DNA of 64,000 bases from CAG-964 sp902789345. GTDB lineage: Bacteria; Bacillota; Clostridia; Oscillospirales; Acutalibacteraceae. The notes under the pieces are model-generated. The model was not told the DNA's origin. It saw only the letters and a program-made list of their open reading frames with translations, and did not search any database. Position numbers and translations under genes: made by a program. The stretch lies in NCBI GenBank assembly GCA_052117325.1, contig JBQKJJ010000009.1; one strand, written 5' to 3'. Below, piece by piece: positions 51,510-61,245 of the stretch; the stretch's first letter is position 1, and each line of letters starts with the position of its first letter.

Positions 51510-52109
51510 TTATTCCATACATTTTGAGAAATGGTGGTACGATAGAACGCTGATAGGGCAAAAATATATACACCAAAATTCTAATACTGCCACGCCTATC
51601 CAGCTTGGTGCGTCTGCTTTGAACACTCCGAGCATAGTCATAATTAAACAAGATATAAAGAACACACCATGTATCATAAGCAGATATTTAAGCCATTTAT
51701 CAGACTTTGTTTTTGCATTAATTGTCAATCCTGCGAAAAAGGTTGATAACGCCATAATAGCATATCCTAATAAATCGTAGCTAAACATTAGGTCTGCTCT
51801 TTGAAAATCAAGAATATTTTCTGCCTGTTGTGTTAGGGCGGTCAATCTAACAGTTGTTAGTTGTGCAAAGTAGACCAACAGAATAATTGTTGTATACACG
51901 GCTGCAAACGCCGCTGATACATACCCTGCCAGCTTGCGTTGCTTTTCAGAATAGTAGGCATATCCACACATCATTGATACAAAACTTAAAGAAATAAATA
52001 TAGATAAAAAATAGCTTCCAAAATTAAATTCAAACAGCATAGATACAGCAAATCCAACTACAGCAACTAGATTTACGACTGACCCCAACATTCCAATTTT
52101 TTTATTCAT
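51510..52109 (-). CDS. Six-helix membrane protein regulated with a TetR gene
   Basis: From the ATG at 52109, which has GGAGG before it, the protein is 199 residues with about six membrane helices and no charged motif. The longer frame from 52199 is rejected because it runs through the upstream gene. It overlaps the TetR gene by 8 bp. Function unknown; perhaps a target of that regulator, such as a small exporter or sensor. Confidence 0.65.
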   Translation of the reverse strand: MNKKIGMLGSVVNLVAVVGFAVSMLFEFNFGSYFLSIFISLSFVSMMCGYAYYSEKQRKLAGYVSAAFAAVYTTIILLVYFAQLTTVRLTALTQQAENILDFQRADLMFSYDLLGYAIMALSTFFAGLTINAKTKSDKWLKYLLMIHGVFFISCLIMTMLGVFKADAPSWIGVAVLEFWCIYFCPISVLSYHHFSKCME

Positions 52110-52692
52110 TAATCTGTTCCTCCATCCCATTAAAAAGAATATTAACCAAATTACGAATGTATGATGCCCTATCCTCCGGCTTTTCAAAATCATAACCAAG
52201 CAACTGCTTGACTGTTTCGCTTTCCAGAAACGCCGTTTGCATTGCAGCTGTAAGAATAAACATTAACATAGATTTATTTTTACCTGTAACATGGTTCTTT
52301 ACCATCATTGAAAATCCAAGCTGTGTAAGAACAGAATTACAATTAGCCGTATAATTTTGGAAATCTCCTAAAATTGAAATGCGTGAAATTGCAGAATTTT
52401 CAAACAAAAAATTAAAAACGCAGATTGCACAAGATGTTAAGCGCTCCTTATCTGTTTCAAAATTTTCTGTCATTTGAAATTCTGTAACAACCTTTCCGAT
52501 GATACGCTGTACACATTCCGTTATTAAATTTTCTTTACTTCCAAAGTGATAATTAATCAGACCTAATCCCACACCGGCTTTTTCCGCAATCATACGGGAG
52601 GTTATGTTTTTGGTGTCGCCGTTGTATTGTTGAATTAGTCCTGTAGTCACTTCAATAATTTGTTTTTTTAGGTACTCGTTTTTCTTATCAAT
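52102..52692 (-). CDS. TetR-family regulator, probably with an ATT start codon
   Basis: The HTH region reads NITSRMIAEKAGVGLGLINYHFGSKENLI. An ORF from the first standard start (GTG 52650) would cut off most of helix 1. Upstream in frame lies IDKKNEYLKKQIIEVTTG, a normal TetR N-terminus, and the only start-like codons are ATT at 52692 or 52695, behind AGGAATGAG. An in-frame TGA lies just before. I therefore favour a rare ATT start (196 residues), with GTG as alternative. Confidence 0.7.
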   Translation of the reverse strand: MDKKNEYLKKQIIEVTTGLIQQYNGDTKNITSRMIAEKAGVGLGLINYHFGSKENLITECVQRIIGKVVTEFQMTENFETDKERLTSCAICVFNFLFENSAISRISILGDFQNYTANCNSVLTQLGFSMMVKNHVTGKNKSMLMFILTAAMQTAFLESETVKQLLGYDFEKPEDRASYIRNLVNILFNGMEEQINE

Positions 52693-52704
52693 AATAACAT
52701 CTCA

Positions 52705-52754
52705 TTCCTGAACATTGTTCAAAAACATTATACTGAACAATGTTCAGGAAGTCA
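52705..52754 (-). promoter_or_regulatory. Promoter framed by a 17-bp perfect operator dyad
   Basis: TTCCTGAACATTGTTCA (52705-52721) and TGAACAATGTTCAGGAA (52734-52750) are exact reverse complements, and each arm is itself nearly palindromic. The minus-strand TATAAT (52726-52731) lies between them, with TTGACT 17 bp upstream. Confidence 0.85.
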
Positions 52755-52907
52755 AGTCAATATATTAAAAAATACGGAAAATATTTAAGGAATTACCACA
52801 GTTATTATTTCGATTAAACTAATAAATTCCCCACACTAAGTTTATAGATTGTAACTATACATAAACAGTGAAATTGAGTGATTTTTAAATTACATAAAAA
52901 CAACAAA

Positions 52908-52944
52908 GCCGATGAACTGTGAGGTATCTCACAAATTCATCGGC
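52908..52944 (-). terminator. Terminator hairpin, GAGCCGA family, copy 4
   Basis: GCCGATGAACTGTGAG and CTCACAAATTCATCGGC pair; TTTGTTGTTTTT follows on the minus strand. It ends the ABC-transporter operon. Confidence 0.8.
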
Positions 52945-52993
52945 CCTGCATTGCCAAAAGCATTACTGCTGTTTAGCTATTTCTAAGGTTAAT

Positions 52994-55342
52994 TTATTCG
53001 CCCGAAAGCAGTGCTCTTGGGGCAATCTTTTTAATTTTTAAAGACAGCGCACATACAATAACAAATGCAAAAATCACAAGCCCAATACCTGCTATAACAA
53101 TAAACAATATAGGAATTGTAAATGTACACTTTATAATTCCTATACCACTTAAAAAAAGTGCTGTTAGCGGGTTAATTATAAAACTGCTTATAACAAGTCC
53201 CACAACAACAGAAAGAATTGTGGTTGGCATAAAGGACAATGCGGTTTGCAGAATAAGCTGCTTTGATGTAAATCCAAGTGCTTCCATAATTCCGTAATCG
53301 TTAAGCTTATTGTTGAGCATTGTACGCACAAGCAGGTATAATACAAAAACAATAATAACAGCTGAAATTATAAGTACAGCAATAACAATAACCGTCATAA
53401 GTGAAACATAAACATTGGCTAGATTTTCCAGTGTTGTTTTTAGGTTTATGGCTGCAATTACACTGTCACTAAATTTATCCTTTACCTCCTGATTAAATGC
53501 ATCAATATCGGTTTTATCGGTAAGATTAATGTGGTAGTTCAAAATAGTTAGCTCTCCCAGCCGTTCGTAACCTTTTCGTGTAAGCATACAATCCCTGCCA
53601 AGGTTATAGCTGGTTTGCGTAAAGCCGCAAATTAAATACTTAAACTTTTTTCCGTTTGCAGCTATTTCAATTTCGTCTCCTACCTTGAGTCCCTCTTCAC
53701 CTGCATATTTTGCACCCACAGCAATTTCATTGTCATACTTAGGATATCTTCCGTCAACTATAAGGTTTTGATTATCTAACACCGAATAATCATCGCACAG
53801 CGACGCCATAAGATTTGCGCCATCGTTATGTGATACATCAAGAGTAGTGTAGAGATAAATTTTTTCAACACGGCTGTCATCTTCCATTGCGTGCAGAAAA
53901 GAATCTTCCTTTTCTGTTAGTATATTTACACTGCTGTCAGAATTTTCTCCCACAATCAGATTTAAAAATGGCGTAATATCTGCAATTACATTTTCAATCA
54001 TTAATCCTGAAAATACAATCACCAGTGAAAGCACAAGCATTGTAATAAAAACCGTTATGTTGTACTTTACTCCTGACATTGTATTTTTAAGTGCAAAGGC
54101 AAGGTTTAATGGTGCGTTTGTCTTTTCAAAAGGAATATGGTTACGCTTAAAATTGTGTGTTTGGATTCCGGAGCGCAGTGCATCAATAGGTTCAATTTTT
54201 TTGATTTTTCGTGATGCAAACCATACCGCAAAAGTAACTGCCACGGCTAAAACCACCAGGGTAGCTAAAAGAGGTATAGGTAAAAATCTCATTGTGTATG
54301 GTATTGCCGTTTGCTGTATCATCATCGTGTTAATTGCAGGGAACAAACAGTAGGAAAGCACTATGCCAACAAGCGCCACAATAAAAGTAAGAGTCAAAAA
54401 TTGCAGCAGCAATGAACAAATCAGCTGTCCAGAGGTATACCCTACGGCCTTTAATGCACCAAGATTTTTCATATTAACCTGTATATAGTTGATTATGTTA
54501 GACACAATTACAACAAGTGCAATCAAGAGTACAAAAAACGCCATGGCGCTTATTATTCCCGAGCAGACCATTTGTGAAATATACCTAGCCTGAGCAACCG
54601 TACTGTAGTTGTTGTTAAATACCCCAATATTAGGGTAATCCTCTAAAACGGCACTGCTTAGCCATGTTTCGTAGCTAATATCATCCTGCTTGTCTTTTAG
54701 CCTTACGGAACACAGGGTTGACTGTGGTGCATAACCCATATCTTCAAGCTGAGTATACTTATCTTCGGTAAGGACAACCTCAATCATTCCGCAATTACTT
54801 GACCCCATCATAATACTGTTGAAAAAGCCACATATGGTGTAGGTCATTTTGTGATTGCCAATTATAATGTCAATCTGTTCTCCTACCTCAACACCATCTG
54901 TATTTTTAAAAACAAGGGGCAGGTATACTCCACTTGTTTCATTGCCCTCCTCTAAGATTTCAATCTTACCGACAGTCCGTGTAACAGCCGCCTGTTTTTC
55001 CAAGAAAATACTGTTATCGGTAAATATTTCATCGTCGTTGTAGCAGAATGTAGACTCCGCACACATACAGTTATCCAGGCGATATTCTGAGGTGCGGCTG
55101 TCGTTTTCAACCGTCTTGGATAGGAACTTTTTGAATTCGTCTTTGTTTTCGTCTGCTACAAGGGTAACATGTTCAGCATTCAGTTTATTATGGTACCTGT
55201 CAAAGTTAGCCGTATAGTCAGTAGCCAACATAAGCCACAAATTCAACATAAGAGCCGACAACAATACCAAAACGACAATCGCCGTTGTTTGACCTACAGA
55301 CTTTCGTATATTGGAGCGAACAATCAGAAAACTTTTTTTCAT
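52994..55342 (-). CDS. ABC transporter permease with two FtsX domains
   Basis: From the ATG at 55342 the protein is 782 residues. A first membrane helix and a large extracytoplasmic domain are followed by an FtsX domain (about 265-390), a second extracytoplasmic region and a C-terminal FtsX domain (about 655-775). The two-FtsX layout fits lipoprotein or antimicrobial-peptide export/resistance systems. The ATPase gene abuts it and the two-component genes lie upstream. Confidence 0.88.
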   Translation of the reverse strand: MKKSFLIVRSNIRKSVGQTTAIVVLVLLSALMLNLWLMLATDYTANFDRYHNKLNAEHVTLVADENKDEFKKFLSKTVENDSRTSEYRLDNCMCAESTFCYNDDEIFTDNSIFLEKQAAVTRTVGKIEILEEGNETSGVYLPLVFKNTDGVEVGEQIDIIIGNHKMTYTICGFFNSIMMGSSNCGMIEVVLTEDKYTQLEDMGYAPQSTLCSVRLKDKQDDISYETWLSSAVLEDYPNIGVFNNNYSTVAQARYISQMVCSGIISAMAFFVLLIALVVIVSNIINYIQVNMKNLGALKAVGYTSGQLICSLLLQFLTLTFIVALVGIVLSYCLFPAINTMMIQQTAIPYTMRFLPIPLLATLVVLAVAVTFAVWFASRKIKKIEPIDALRSGIQTHNFKRNHIPFEKTNAPLNLAFALKNTMSGVKYNITVFITMLVLSLVIVFSGLMIENVIADITPFLNLIVGENSDSSVNILTEKEDSFLHAMEDDSRVEKIYLYTTLDVSHNDGANLMASLCDDYSVLDNQNLIVDGRYPKYDNEIAVGAKYAGEEGLKVGDEIEIAANGKKFKYLICGFTQTSYNLGRDCMLTRKGYERLGELTILNYHINLTDKTDIDAFNQEVKDKFSDSVIAAINLKTTLENLANVYVSLMTVIVIAVLIISAVIIVFVLYLLVRTMLNNKLNDYGIMEALGFTSKQLILQTALSFMPTTILSVVVGLVISSFIINPLTALFLSGIGIIKCTFTIPILFIVIAGIGLVIFAFVIVCALSLKIKKIAPRALLSGE

Positions 55343-55343
55343 A

Positions 55344-56102
55344 TTACCACCCCATATCATTTAAAAAGGCCGAAAGCTTTTGGTGCCGCTTTACATTACC
55401 GTGGGAATATTCACCTAAATCACATTCGCCTAAAATAACACCGTCCTTTAGGTACAAAATACGATTACCCCGGCGTGCTGAACGAATATCATGAGTTACC
55501 ATAACAACGCTTTGACCTTGCCGGTTGAATTTTGTAAGGGTATCCAATACATCAAGTCCCGTTTTACTGTTAAGAGCACCTGTAGGCTCGTCGGCAAAAA
55601 GTATTTCAGGTGAATTAATAAGCGCCCTTACTATTCCTACACGCTGTGCCTCTCCGCCGGAAATCTGTGTAGGAAATTTCTTTTGGGTTTCTTCGGAAAT
55701 ATCTACTGCTTTAAACAATTCCTTAGCCTTAGTAATAAGCGCCTTTTTATCCTTGTTTACAAGCAGTCCTGCGGCAAGTACATTATCCATAACGCTCATA
55801 CCGTCTATAAGATAAATCTGCTGAAATACAAATCCGCAATGGTCACGCCTAAATACGGCAAGACCGTCCTGACTAAAATCAGAAATAATGCTGTCTTCAA
55901 ATGTAATTTTACCAAGTGTAGGTGTATCCATTCCGGACAGGGTATACAAAAGCGTGGATTTACCTGCACCGCTGGCGCCCATAATAACAGTAAAATCGCC
56001 CTTGTACAGCTGTAAATCAATATTCTTAAGAACATGCTGCATAGTACCGCCGTTTGAAAAGGATTTACTTAATTTTTCAGTTTTTATTAATGCTTCTTTC
56101 AT
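55344..56102 (-). CDS. ABC transporter ATP-binding protein
   Basis: The 252-residue ATPase has Walker A GASGAGKST, the signature ISGGEAQRVGI, and Walker B EILFADEPTGAL. It belongs to the LolD/MacB-like group that pairs with FtsX-type permeases. It stands one base before the permease start. Confidence 0.94.
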   Translation of the reverse strand: MKEALIKTEKLSKSFSNGGTMQHVLKNIDLQLYKGDFTVIMGASGAGKSTLLYTLSGMDTPTLGKITFEDSIISDFSQDGLAVFRRDHCGFVFQQIYLIDGMSVMDNVLAAGLLVNKDKKALITKAKELFKAVDISEETQKKFPTQISGGEAQRVGIVRALINSPEILFADEPTGALNSKTGLDVLDTLTKFNRQGQSVVMVTHDIRSARRGNRILYLKDGVILGECDLGEYSHGNVKRHQKLSAFLNDMGW

Positions 56103-56180
56103 ACTGAATAACCTCCTTTTTATGGGCTTAATTATACATTTTAAGTTCTTAAATGACTTTATATAATTCTTAAATATTCC

Positions 56181-57446
56181 TTAAATCGTACCGCTAAGGG
56201 CAATCCATACAGTTACTTTTAATCCGTTTGGTCCGTTTTCAATGTCCAGGCGTCCGTGCATTTCTTTCATACAATAATCCACAATATACAGTCCAAGTCC
56301 TGCACCTTGAATATTCTTTGTGTTGCTGCCACGCTTAAACTTTTCTCTTAAAAGCGGCAGTTCTGTTTCATCTACACCTCCGCCGTAATCTTCAATGCTT
56401 ACTTTCAGAAAATTACCCTCTGCACATATTGCAACATTTATTTTGGTATCGGCATATTTATAGGAATTTGCAAAAATATTGTCAAACACCTGCTGCAGCC
56501 GGAGTTTGTCTGCAAATAAAATACAAACAGGGACAGGCGGTATTTGGGCACGGTGCAAATAATCTGCATTTTTAAGTAAGGTTATCAGCTCTTCACTTTT
56601 TAAATCGGAGGGAGTTACCGAAAGCTCGTTAAGCTCCTCTAATGTAGCTGAAAACAAATCAGTAACCAGGGTGTTAATTTGATCTGCTTTGCGGATAATT
56701 TGCCGATAATTTTCCCTGTTTTTTTCATCTGCCGACAGCGCCGCACCTACCTCAGACGCCGCCTTTATGCTTGCTACCGGCGTTTTAATATCGTGTGACA
56801 GCTTAGCTACTAATTCCTTTTTATTCTCGTTTGCCTTTGCTTCGGCAATTCTTGCTTTTTTCAACTCAGAACGCATAATATCAAAGCTTTCTGTAAATGC
56901 TCCAAATAAATTTTGCCTATCCATCTCCAACGGAATATCCAAATTCCCGTCTGCAACACGCTCGGCAAAGCCTTTTAGCTTATGGAATGGCTTTATAATT
57001 GTGCGCTGAATGTGGAGAAGATACCCAACACAAACTGCAAGCTGTAAAAGCATTGCTGCTACAGCTGTAAATATAACGGTTTGCTTTTCCGACTGAAAAA
57101 CCACAGCCTCATTGTTGTATACAATAAGCTTTCCTGCAACTGCACCGTTAATTTCAATATCAAGAATTGTATCCCTGTGTTTTATTGCTTTGTTTATGCT
57201 TTCGCTAAGCCCTGACTTTGTTCTGTACAGAACTGTTCCGTTTAAATCAAGAACAACATAGTCAAGGTCTGTGGAATTTATATGTTTATCCAAATTTGAC
57301 CAATCACTTTGAACTGTTCTTACAGCCTCATTAACCGCTACTGTGTCCTGCACACTCTCCGACGAAGGAAGGGAAAATAATATAAGTACAACTATTTCTG
57401 CAATAAAGGCCACCAGCAGTACACTAAAAAAAGCACGACTTCTCAT
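56181..57446 (-). CDS. Sensor histidine kinase
   Basis: The 421-residue kinase has two membrane helices (about 7-27 and 128-147) around a 100-residue extracellular sensor, a HAMP-like linker, the H-box KLSHDIKTPVASI, the N-box FDNIFANSYKYA and the G-box GAGLGLYIV. It starts at the last base of the response-regulator stop. It probably senses an envelope or peptide signal and drives the ABC genes downstream. Confidence 0.92.
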   Translation of the reverse strand: MRSRAFFSVLLVAFIAEIVVLILFSLPSSESVQDTVAVNEAVRTVQSDWSNLDKHINSTDLDYVVLDLNGTVLYRTKSGLSESINKAIKHRDTILDIEINGAVAGKLIVYNNEAVVFQSEKQTVIFTAVAAMLLQLAVCVGYLLHIQRTIIKPFHKLKGFAERVADGNLDIPLEMDRQNLFGAFTESFDIMRSELKKARIAEAKANENKKELVAKLSHDIKTPVASIKAASEVGAALSADEKNRENYRQIIRKADQINTLVTDLFSATLEELNELSVTPSDLKSEELITLLKNADYLHRAQIPPVPVCILFADKLRLQQVFDNIFANSYKYADTKINVAICAEGNFLKVSIEDYGGGVDETELPLLREKFKRGSNTKNIQGAGLGLYIVDYCMKEMHGRLDIENGPNGLKVTVWIALSGTI

Positions 57447-58123
57447 TACTTTCCTCCGATAAATTTATAGCCGTCACCCCAAACGGTAATTATGTAAACA
57501 GGCTTTCCCGGCTCCGGCTCAATCGCCTCCCGTATTTTACGGATATGCACATTCAGCGTGCCGTCTCCTGTAAATTTATCTGCCCAAACCTTTTCAAACA
57601 GCTCCTGCTTAGAAATTACCCGTCCTTCGTTCTGTATTAAATAAACCAACAGCTTAAATTCAAGAGATGTTAGCTTTACTAAATTTCCGTCTGCCAAAAC
57701 CTGTCTGGACTTAGTGTTTACTGTTAAATGTTTATCGGCGTATATTACTGCGTTTTTACTTCCGTAGCGTTTCAGCACAGCCTTAACCTTTGCAAGTAAT
57801 ACGCTGAGAGAATACGGCTTTTGAATATAATCGTCACCACCGATACTAAGCGCAATAATCTGGTCGTCGTCGCTTGTTCTGGCTGAAATAAATAAAATTG
57901 GTATTTCTGTTGTGCTTCTAAGTTCCTTACAAAGCTCAAAGCCACTGCCGTCACCTAGGTTAATATCAAGCAGCAGCAGTTCTGCAGTATTTTCTTTAAA
58001 AAATTTTCTGCAATCAGCGGCACTGTATACTACTGCGGTTTTTACACCAAAAAGGTTAAAGTACTCTGCTGTGCTGTCTGCAAGTAGCTTTTCATCATCT
58101 ATAATTAAACAATCGTATGTCAT
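57446..58123 (-). CDS. OmpR-family response regulator
   Basis: From the ATG at 58123 (AAAGGA upstream) the protein is 225 residues. It has the receiver domain (CLIIDDEKLLA, LLLLDINLG with the phospho-Asp, IQKPYS) and a winged-helix output domain (LTSLEFKLLVYLIQNEG...VHIRKIREAIE). It is first in the operon regulator-kinase-ATPase-permease. Confidence 0.94.
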   Translation of the reverse strand: MTYDCLIIDDEKLLADSTAEYFNLFGVKTAVVYSAADCRKFFKENTAELLLLDINLGDGSGFELCKELRSTTEIPILFISARTSDDDQIIALSIGGDDYIQKPYSLSVLLAKVKAVLKRYGSKNAVIYADKHLTVNTKSRQVLADGNLVKLTSLEFKLLVYLIQNEGRVISKQELFEKVWADKFTGDGTLNVHIRKIREAIEPEPGKPVYIITVWGDGYKFIGGK

Positions 58124-58384
58124 TATTTTTGTCCTTTCGCTTTTAGAAGAAAAATAAATCATTTTTCCCTTATGGTTATTAGCAATAATTTATTTTTCAA
58201 AATCAACAATTTTTGACGCATTTCTAAAATAAATTTATATCCGTATTTATAATTATATTTAGATTATACAAAGAATACAAGTATGCAGGCCTTTATTTCT
58301 TGTAATTTTTATTAAACATTACCATTAGCTGATTTAATCTTTTTATGGCTGAGCCGCTTTTAAGCTAAAATAGGAAACAAAAAT

Positions 58385-58425
58385 ATGGGCTGATGCTGAA
58401 CTTTTTACGGAACACATCAACCCAT
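58385..58425 (-). terminator. Terminator of the efp operon
   Basis: ATGGGCTGATG and CATCAACCCAT pair; ATTTTTG follows on the minus strand. Confidence 0.85.
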
Positions 58426-58456
58426 ATATAATTTGAATATTTATTTTGAATAACGA

Positions 58457-58948
58457 TTATTCACAGTCACAATCGTCATGATTATGGTCTGAGCAGTCAT
58501 CGCAGCCACAGCCGCAAACGCCGTCTTCGTCTTCGTCACAAAGTGAGCTGAAATCGAATTCTAAAATTTCGCCGCAGTTAGGACACTTTGTTTCGCCGCA
58601 AAGGAGAACATCTTCTTCTACATTAATATCTTCGCCACAGGTTGGACAAGTAACTTCATAGAAAACATTTTCATCCTCATCGTCACAGCAGTCTGCACAG
58701 TCACAATCGTCATCGTCAAAAGCATCGTCGTCATAAACATATGACTCCAACTCTGAAAGACACTCGTCAACCTCGTCAAGCTGGTAAACTGCGTCGTCAA
58801 CTGTATCTGCAACTGTCGAAATACCGTTAGCCATTTCTTCCAAAACATCAACTATAGCATTGATAACCTTAACTTCGTCCTTGTCTGCGTCAAGCTTAAG
58901 TCCCTCTGCAAGACCTTTAATATAAGCGACCTTTTCTGATAATGTCAT
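58457..58948 (-). CDS. Acidic zinc-ribbon protein (CD1247-like N-terminus)
   Basis: The 163-residue protein starts MTLSEKVAYIKGLAEGLKLD, as in the CD1247 N-terminal family. An extremely acidic stretch (DDDAFDDDDCDCADCC), a zinc ribbon (CPTCGEDI...CPNCGEIL) and a Cys/Asp/His-rich tail (CGCGCDDCSDHNHDDCDCE) follow. It may bind several metal ions; the role is unknown. AAAGGAG precedes the ATG at 58948, and the gene follows efp at 30 bp. Confidence 0.8.
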   Translation of the reverse strand: MTLSEKVAYIKGLAEGLKLDADKDEVKVINAIVDVLEEMANGISTVADTVDDAVYQLDEVDECLSELESYVYDDDAFDDDDCDCADCCDDEDENVFYEVTCPTCGEDINVEEDVLLCGETKCPNCGEILEFDFSSLCDEDEDGVCGCGCDDCSDHNHDDCDCE

Positions 58949-58978
58949 TTTATAATCTCCTTTACCTATAAGCACGCA

Positions 58979-59536
58979 TTATGCTCTTGACATATACTCG
59001 CCTGTACGAGTATCAATCTGGATTTTATCGCCTTCGTTAATGAAAATAGGTACTTTAATTTCAGCGCCTGTTTCAAGTGTAGCCGGCTTAGTAACATTTG
59101 TAGCTGTGTCACCCTTAACGCCAGGCTCTGTCTGTGTTACCTCAAGAACAACAAATGTTGGCGGCTCTACACCGAAAACATTGCCCTTGTATGAAAGAAC
59201 CTTACATACCATATTCTCTTTAACAAACTTAAAGTTGTCACCAAGAACGTCTTTACCGATAGGCATCTGCTCATATGTTTCGTTGTCCATAAAGTAGTAC
59301 AGGTCGCCGTCCTCGTACAAATACTCCATATCTCTTCTCTCAATGTAAGCTGTAGGGAATTTTTCAGTAGGGTTAAATGTCTTTTCAACCACTGCGCCTG
59401 TAATTACATTTCTTATTTTTGTTCTTACAAAAGCGGCACCCTTACCAGGCTTAACATGCTGAAATTCAATAATTGAAACAACTTGTCCGTCCATTTCAAA
59501 GGTTACACCGTTTCTGAAATCGCCTGCTGTAATCAT
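58979..59536 (-). CDS. efp: Elongation factor P
   Basis: EF-P helps the ribosome through polyproline. The 185-residue protein has the KOW-like start (GDFRNGVTFEMDGQVVSIIEFQHVKPGKGAAFVRTK) with the loop residue of the Pro/Gly-rich tip, and the C-terminal signature GDKIQIDTRTGEYMSRA. AGGAGG precedes the ATG. Confidence 0.97.
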   Translation of the reverse strand: MITAGDFRNGVTFEMDGQVVSIIEFQHVKPGKGAAFVRTKIRNVITGAVVEKTFNPTEKFPTAYIERRDMEYLYEDGDLYYFMDNETYEQMPIGKDVLGDNFKFVKENMVCKVLSYKGNVFGVEPPTFVVLEVTQTEPGVKGDTATNVTKPATLETGAEIKVPIFINEGDKIQIDTRTGEYMSRA

Positions 59537-59763
59537 AAATTATAATCCTCCTAATTATTATAGCGGCTTTAAACCGCACTATACAAATACATTATACATA
59601 ATATGCCATAAAATTGCAACACTATTTATTAACTAATGTATAATATCATGACCGGTTTTAAAATAACCGCACTTTTTCAAAAAATATACAAAATATATTT
59701 TTTCTGTTTCAGCAGGCAATTATACAAAAATTTGCGTATAACTTTATAATTAAGCATAAAAGC

Positions 59764-59795
59764 GGCAGAAGAACGGCACCGGCTGTTCTTCTGCC
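59764..59795 (-). terminator. Terminator of the spoVF operon
   Basis: GGCAGAAGAAC and GTTCTTCTGCC form a strong stem just past the spoVFB stop. Confidence 0.85.
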
Positions 59796-59800
59796 TTGTT

Positions 59801-60373
59801 TTAAAAGAATATAGGCTGCAGCTGTTTGCCTTTTAGGGCAAGCTCAACAGCTGTAGTTATTTTAGAAAAATCCGCCACTAATGAATTTGGCTTTTTTATA
59901 ACATCGTCCTGACTAAGAGGTACTACATATATATTTTTGTAATTTAATATTTTTCCAAGATTTTGTGCTGAAATTCCTAATGCGTCGTTACTTGCCAGTG
60001 CTAAAATAATGGGCTTACCCACTCTTAAAAGTGATTTTGCGGCCATTGTTACGCTTGTATCTGTTATACCGTTGCAAAGCTTTGCCAGGGTATTGCCTGT
60101 GCAAGGAGCTATAACCATGGCATCGCACATATTTTTAGGACCCAGCGGCTCTGCATCCTTAATAGAATTAATTAGCTTTTTTTCTGAAATCTTCTCCAGC
60201 TTTTCTATGAAATCTTTTGCCAAACCAAAACGGGTGTCAGTGGCTGAAGCGTTTTGCGACATTATAGGTATAATGTCATAACCTTTTTCTTTTAGCTGCT
60301 GTGCTTGTGGTAATGCTTTACTAAAGGTACAAAACGAGCCGCACATGGCAAAAGCTATTTTTGTGCTGCTCAC
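59801..60373 (-). CDS. spoVFB: Dipicolinate synthase subunit B
   Basis: SpoVFB (DpaB) with SpoVFA makes dipicolinic acid in the mother cell, which gives heat resistance to the spore core. The 190-residue flavoprotein-fold protein has FAMCGSFCTFSKAL, DAMVIAPCTGNTLAKLCNGI and TDTSVTMAAKSLLR. It overlaps spoVFA by four bases. Confidence 0.95.
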   Translation of the reverse strand: MSSTKIAFAMCGSFCTFSKALPQAQQLKEKGYDIIPIMSQNASATDTRFGLAKDFIEKLEKISEKKLINSIKDAEPLGPKNMCDAMVIAPCTGNTLAKLCNGITDTSVTMAAKSLLRVGKPIILALASNDALGISAQNLGKILNYKNIYVVPLSQDDVIKKPNSLVADFSKITTAVELALKGKQLQPIFF

Positions 60374-61245
60374 GCCTTTTCCTCCTCAAGAATATTAAAA
60401 ATAGTATTTTTTATTATTTCACCTGATGTTTTTGGTGCAACCTTGCCCGGCAGTGATAATGCGTGAATAGCCGTTATGCCCATTCTCTGCGCACTGTCGA
60501 AATCCACTCCTCCCGGCACAGATGCCAGATCTATAATTAAGGCATTAGTTGCAATTTTTGCCATTACATGTGCGTCCAGTATTTTTGCAGGAACCGTATT
60601 AAATATTAAATCATATTCTCCGCTGGATATTAGGTTTGCATTGTCAACGGGAGTGTATCCGTTTAGCTTTATCCAGGCTAAGGATTCCTTTCTTCGGGCC
60701 GAAACATATACTCTTGCACCTAAGCCCTGGAGCATTTTTGCAAGCACCTTACCTATTCTGCCGTAGCCTGTTACAAGACACTTTGAACCGTTAATGGTAC
60801 CAAGGTACTCCCTCATTGCAATTTCAATAGCACCCTCAGCGGTAGGTACAGCATTACAAACCTGCATTTCTTCTCTGTTTAAAAAGTCATATACTTCTAT
60901 ATTTTTCCAATAATCCCCTGTTTTCAGAAGCTTATCTTTCATAGGACTAAATACAATTTTGCCATTAAACAGCTGAGCAAATTTATTATTAAGGACTATC
61001 CGTTTATCCGAAAAGGGTGTGTTCAACAGGGTACCGTCCTTGGTTACAGGCAGGGGCAAAATAATAACCTCACTGTTTTTTATACACTCCTCCGGGTCTG
61101 CATAGCCTGCAAAGCTGTAAAGTCTTGAATCCAGCTTATCAAAGCAGCTGAGAGTAACTGTGTAGCCGTCGTTTGCAATAGCCCTTGCTGCGGCCAGCTG
61201 TCGCTTGTCACCGCCAATTATACCGAATTTGTTTATATTAATCAT
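60370..61245 (-). CDS. spoVFA: Dipicolinate synthase subunit A
   Basis: From the ATG at 61245 (AGAGAGG upstream) the protein is 291 residues. It has the N-terminal GIIGGDKRQLAAARA, the Rossmann loop VTGYGRIGKVLAKMLQGLGA and the family end HALSLPGKVAPKTSGEII. The longer frame from 61275 has no good ribosome site. With spoVFB it makes a two-gene operon expressed late in sporulation. Confidence 0.95.
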   Translation of the reverse strand: MININKFGIIGGDKRQLAAARAIANDGYTVTLSCFDKLDSRLYSFAGYADPEECIKNSEVIILPLPVTKDGTLLNTPFSDKRIVLNNKFAQLFNGKIVFSPMKDKLLKTGDYWKNIEVYDFLNREEMQVCNAVPTAEGAIEIAMREYLGTINGSKCLVTGYGRIGKVLAKMLQGLGARVYVSARRKESLAWIKLNGYTPVDNANLISSGEYDLIFNTVPAKILDAHVMAKIATNALIIDLASVPGGVDFDSAQRMGITAIHALSLPGKVAPKTSGEIIKNTIFNILEEEKA

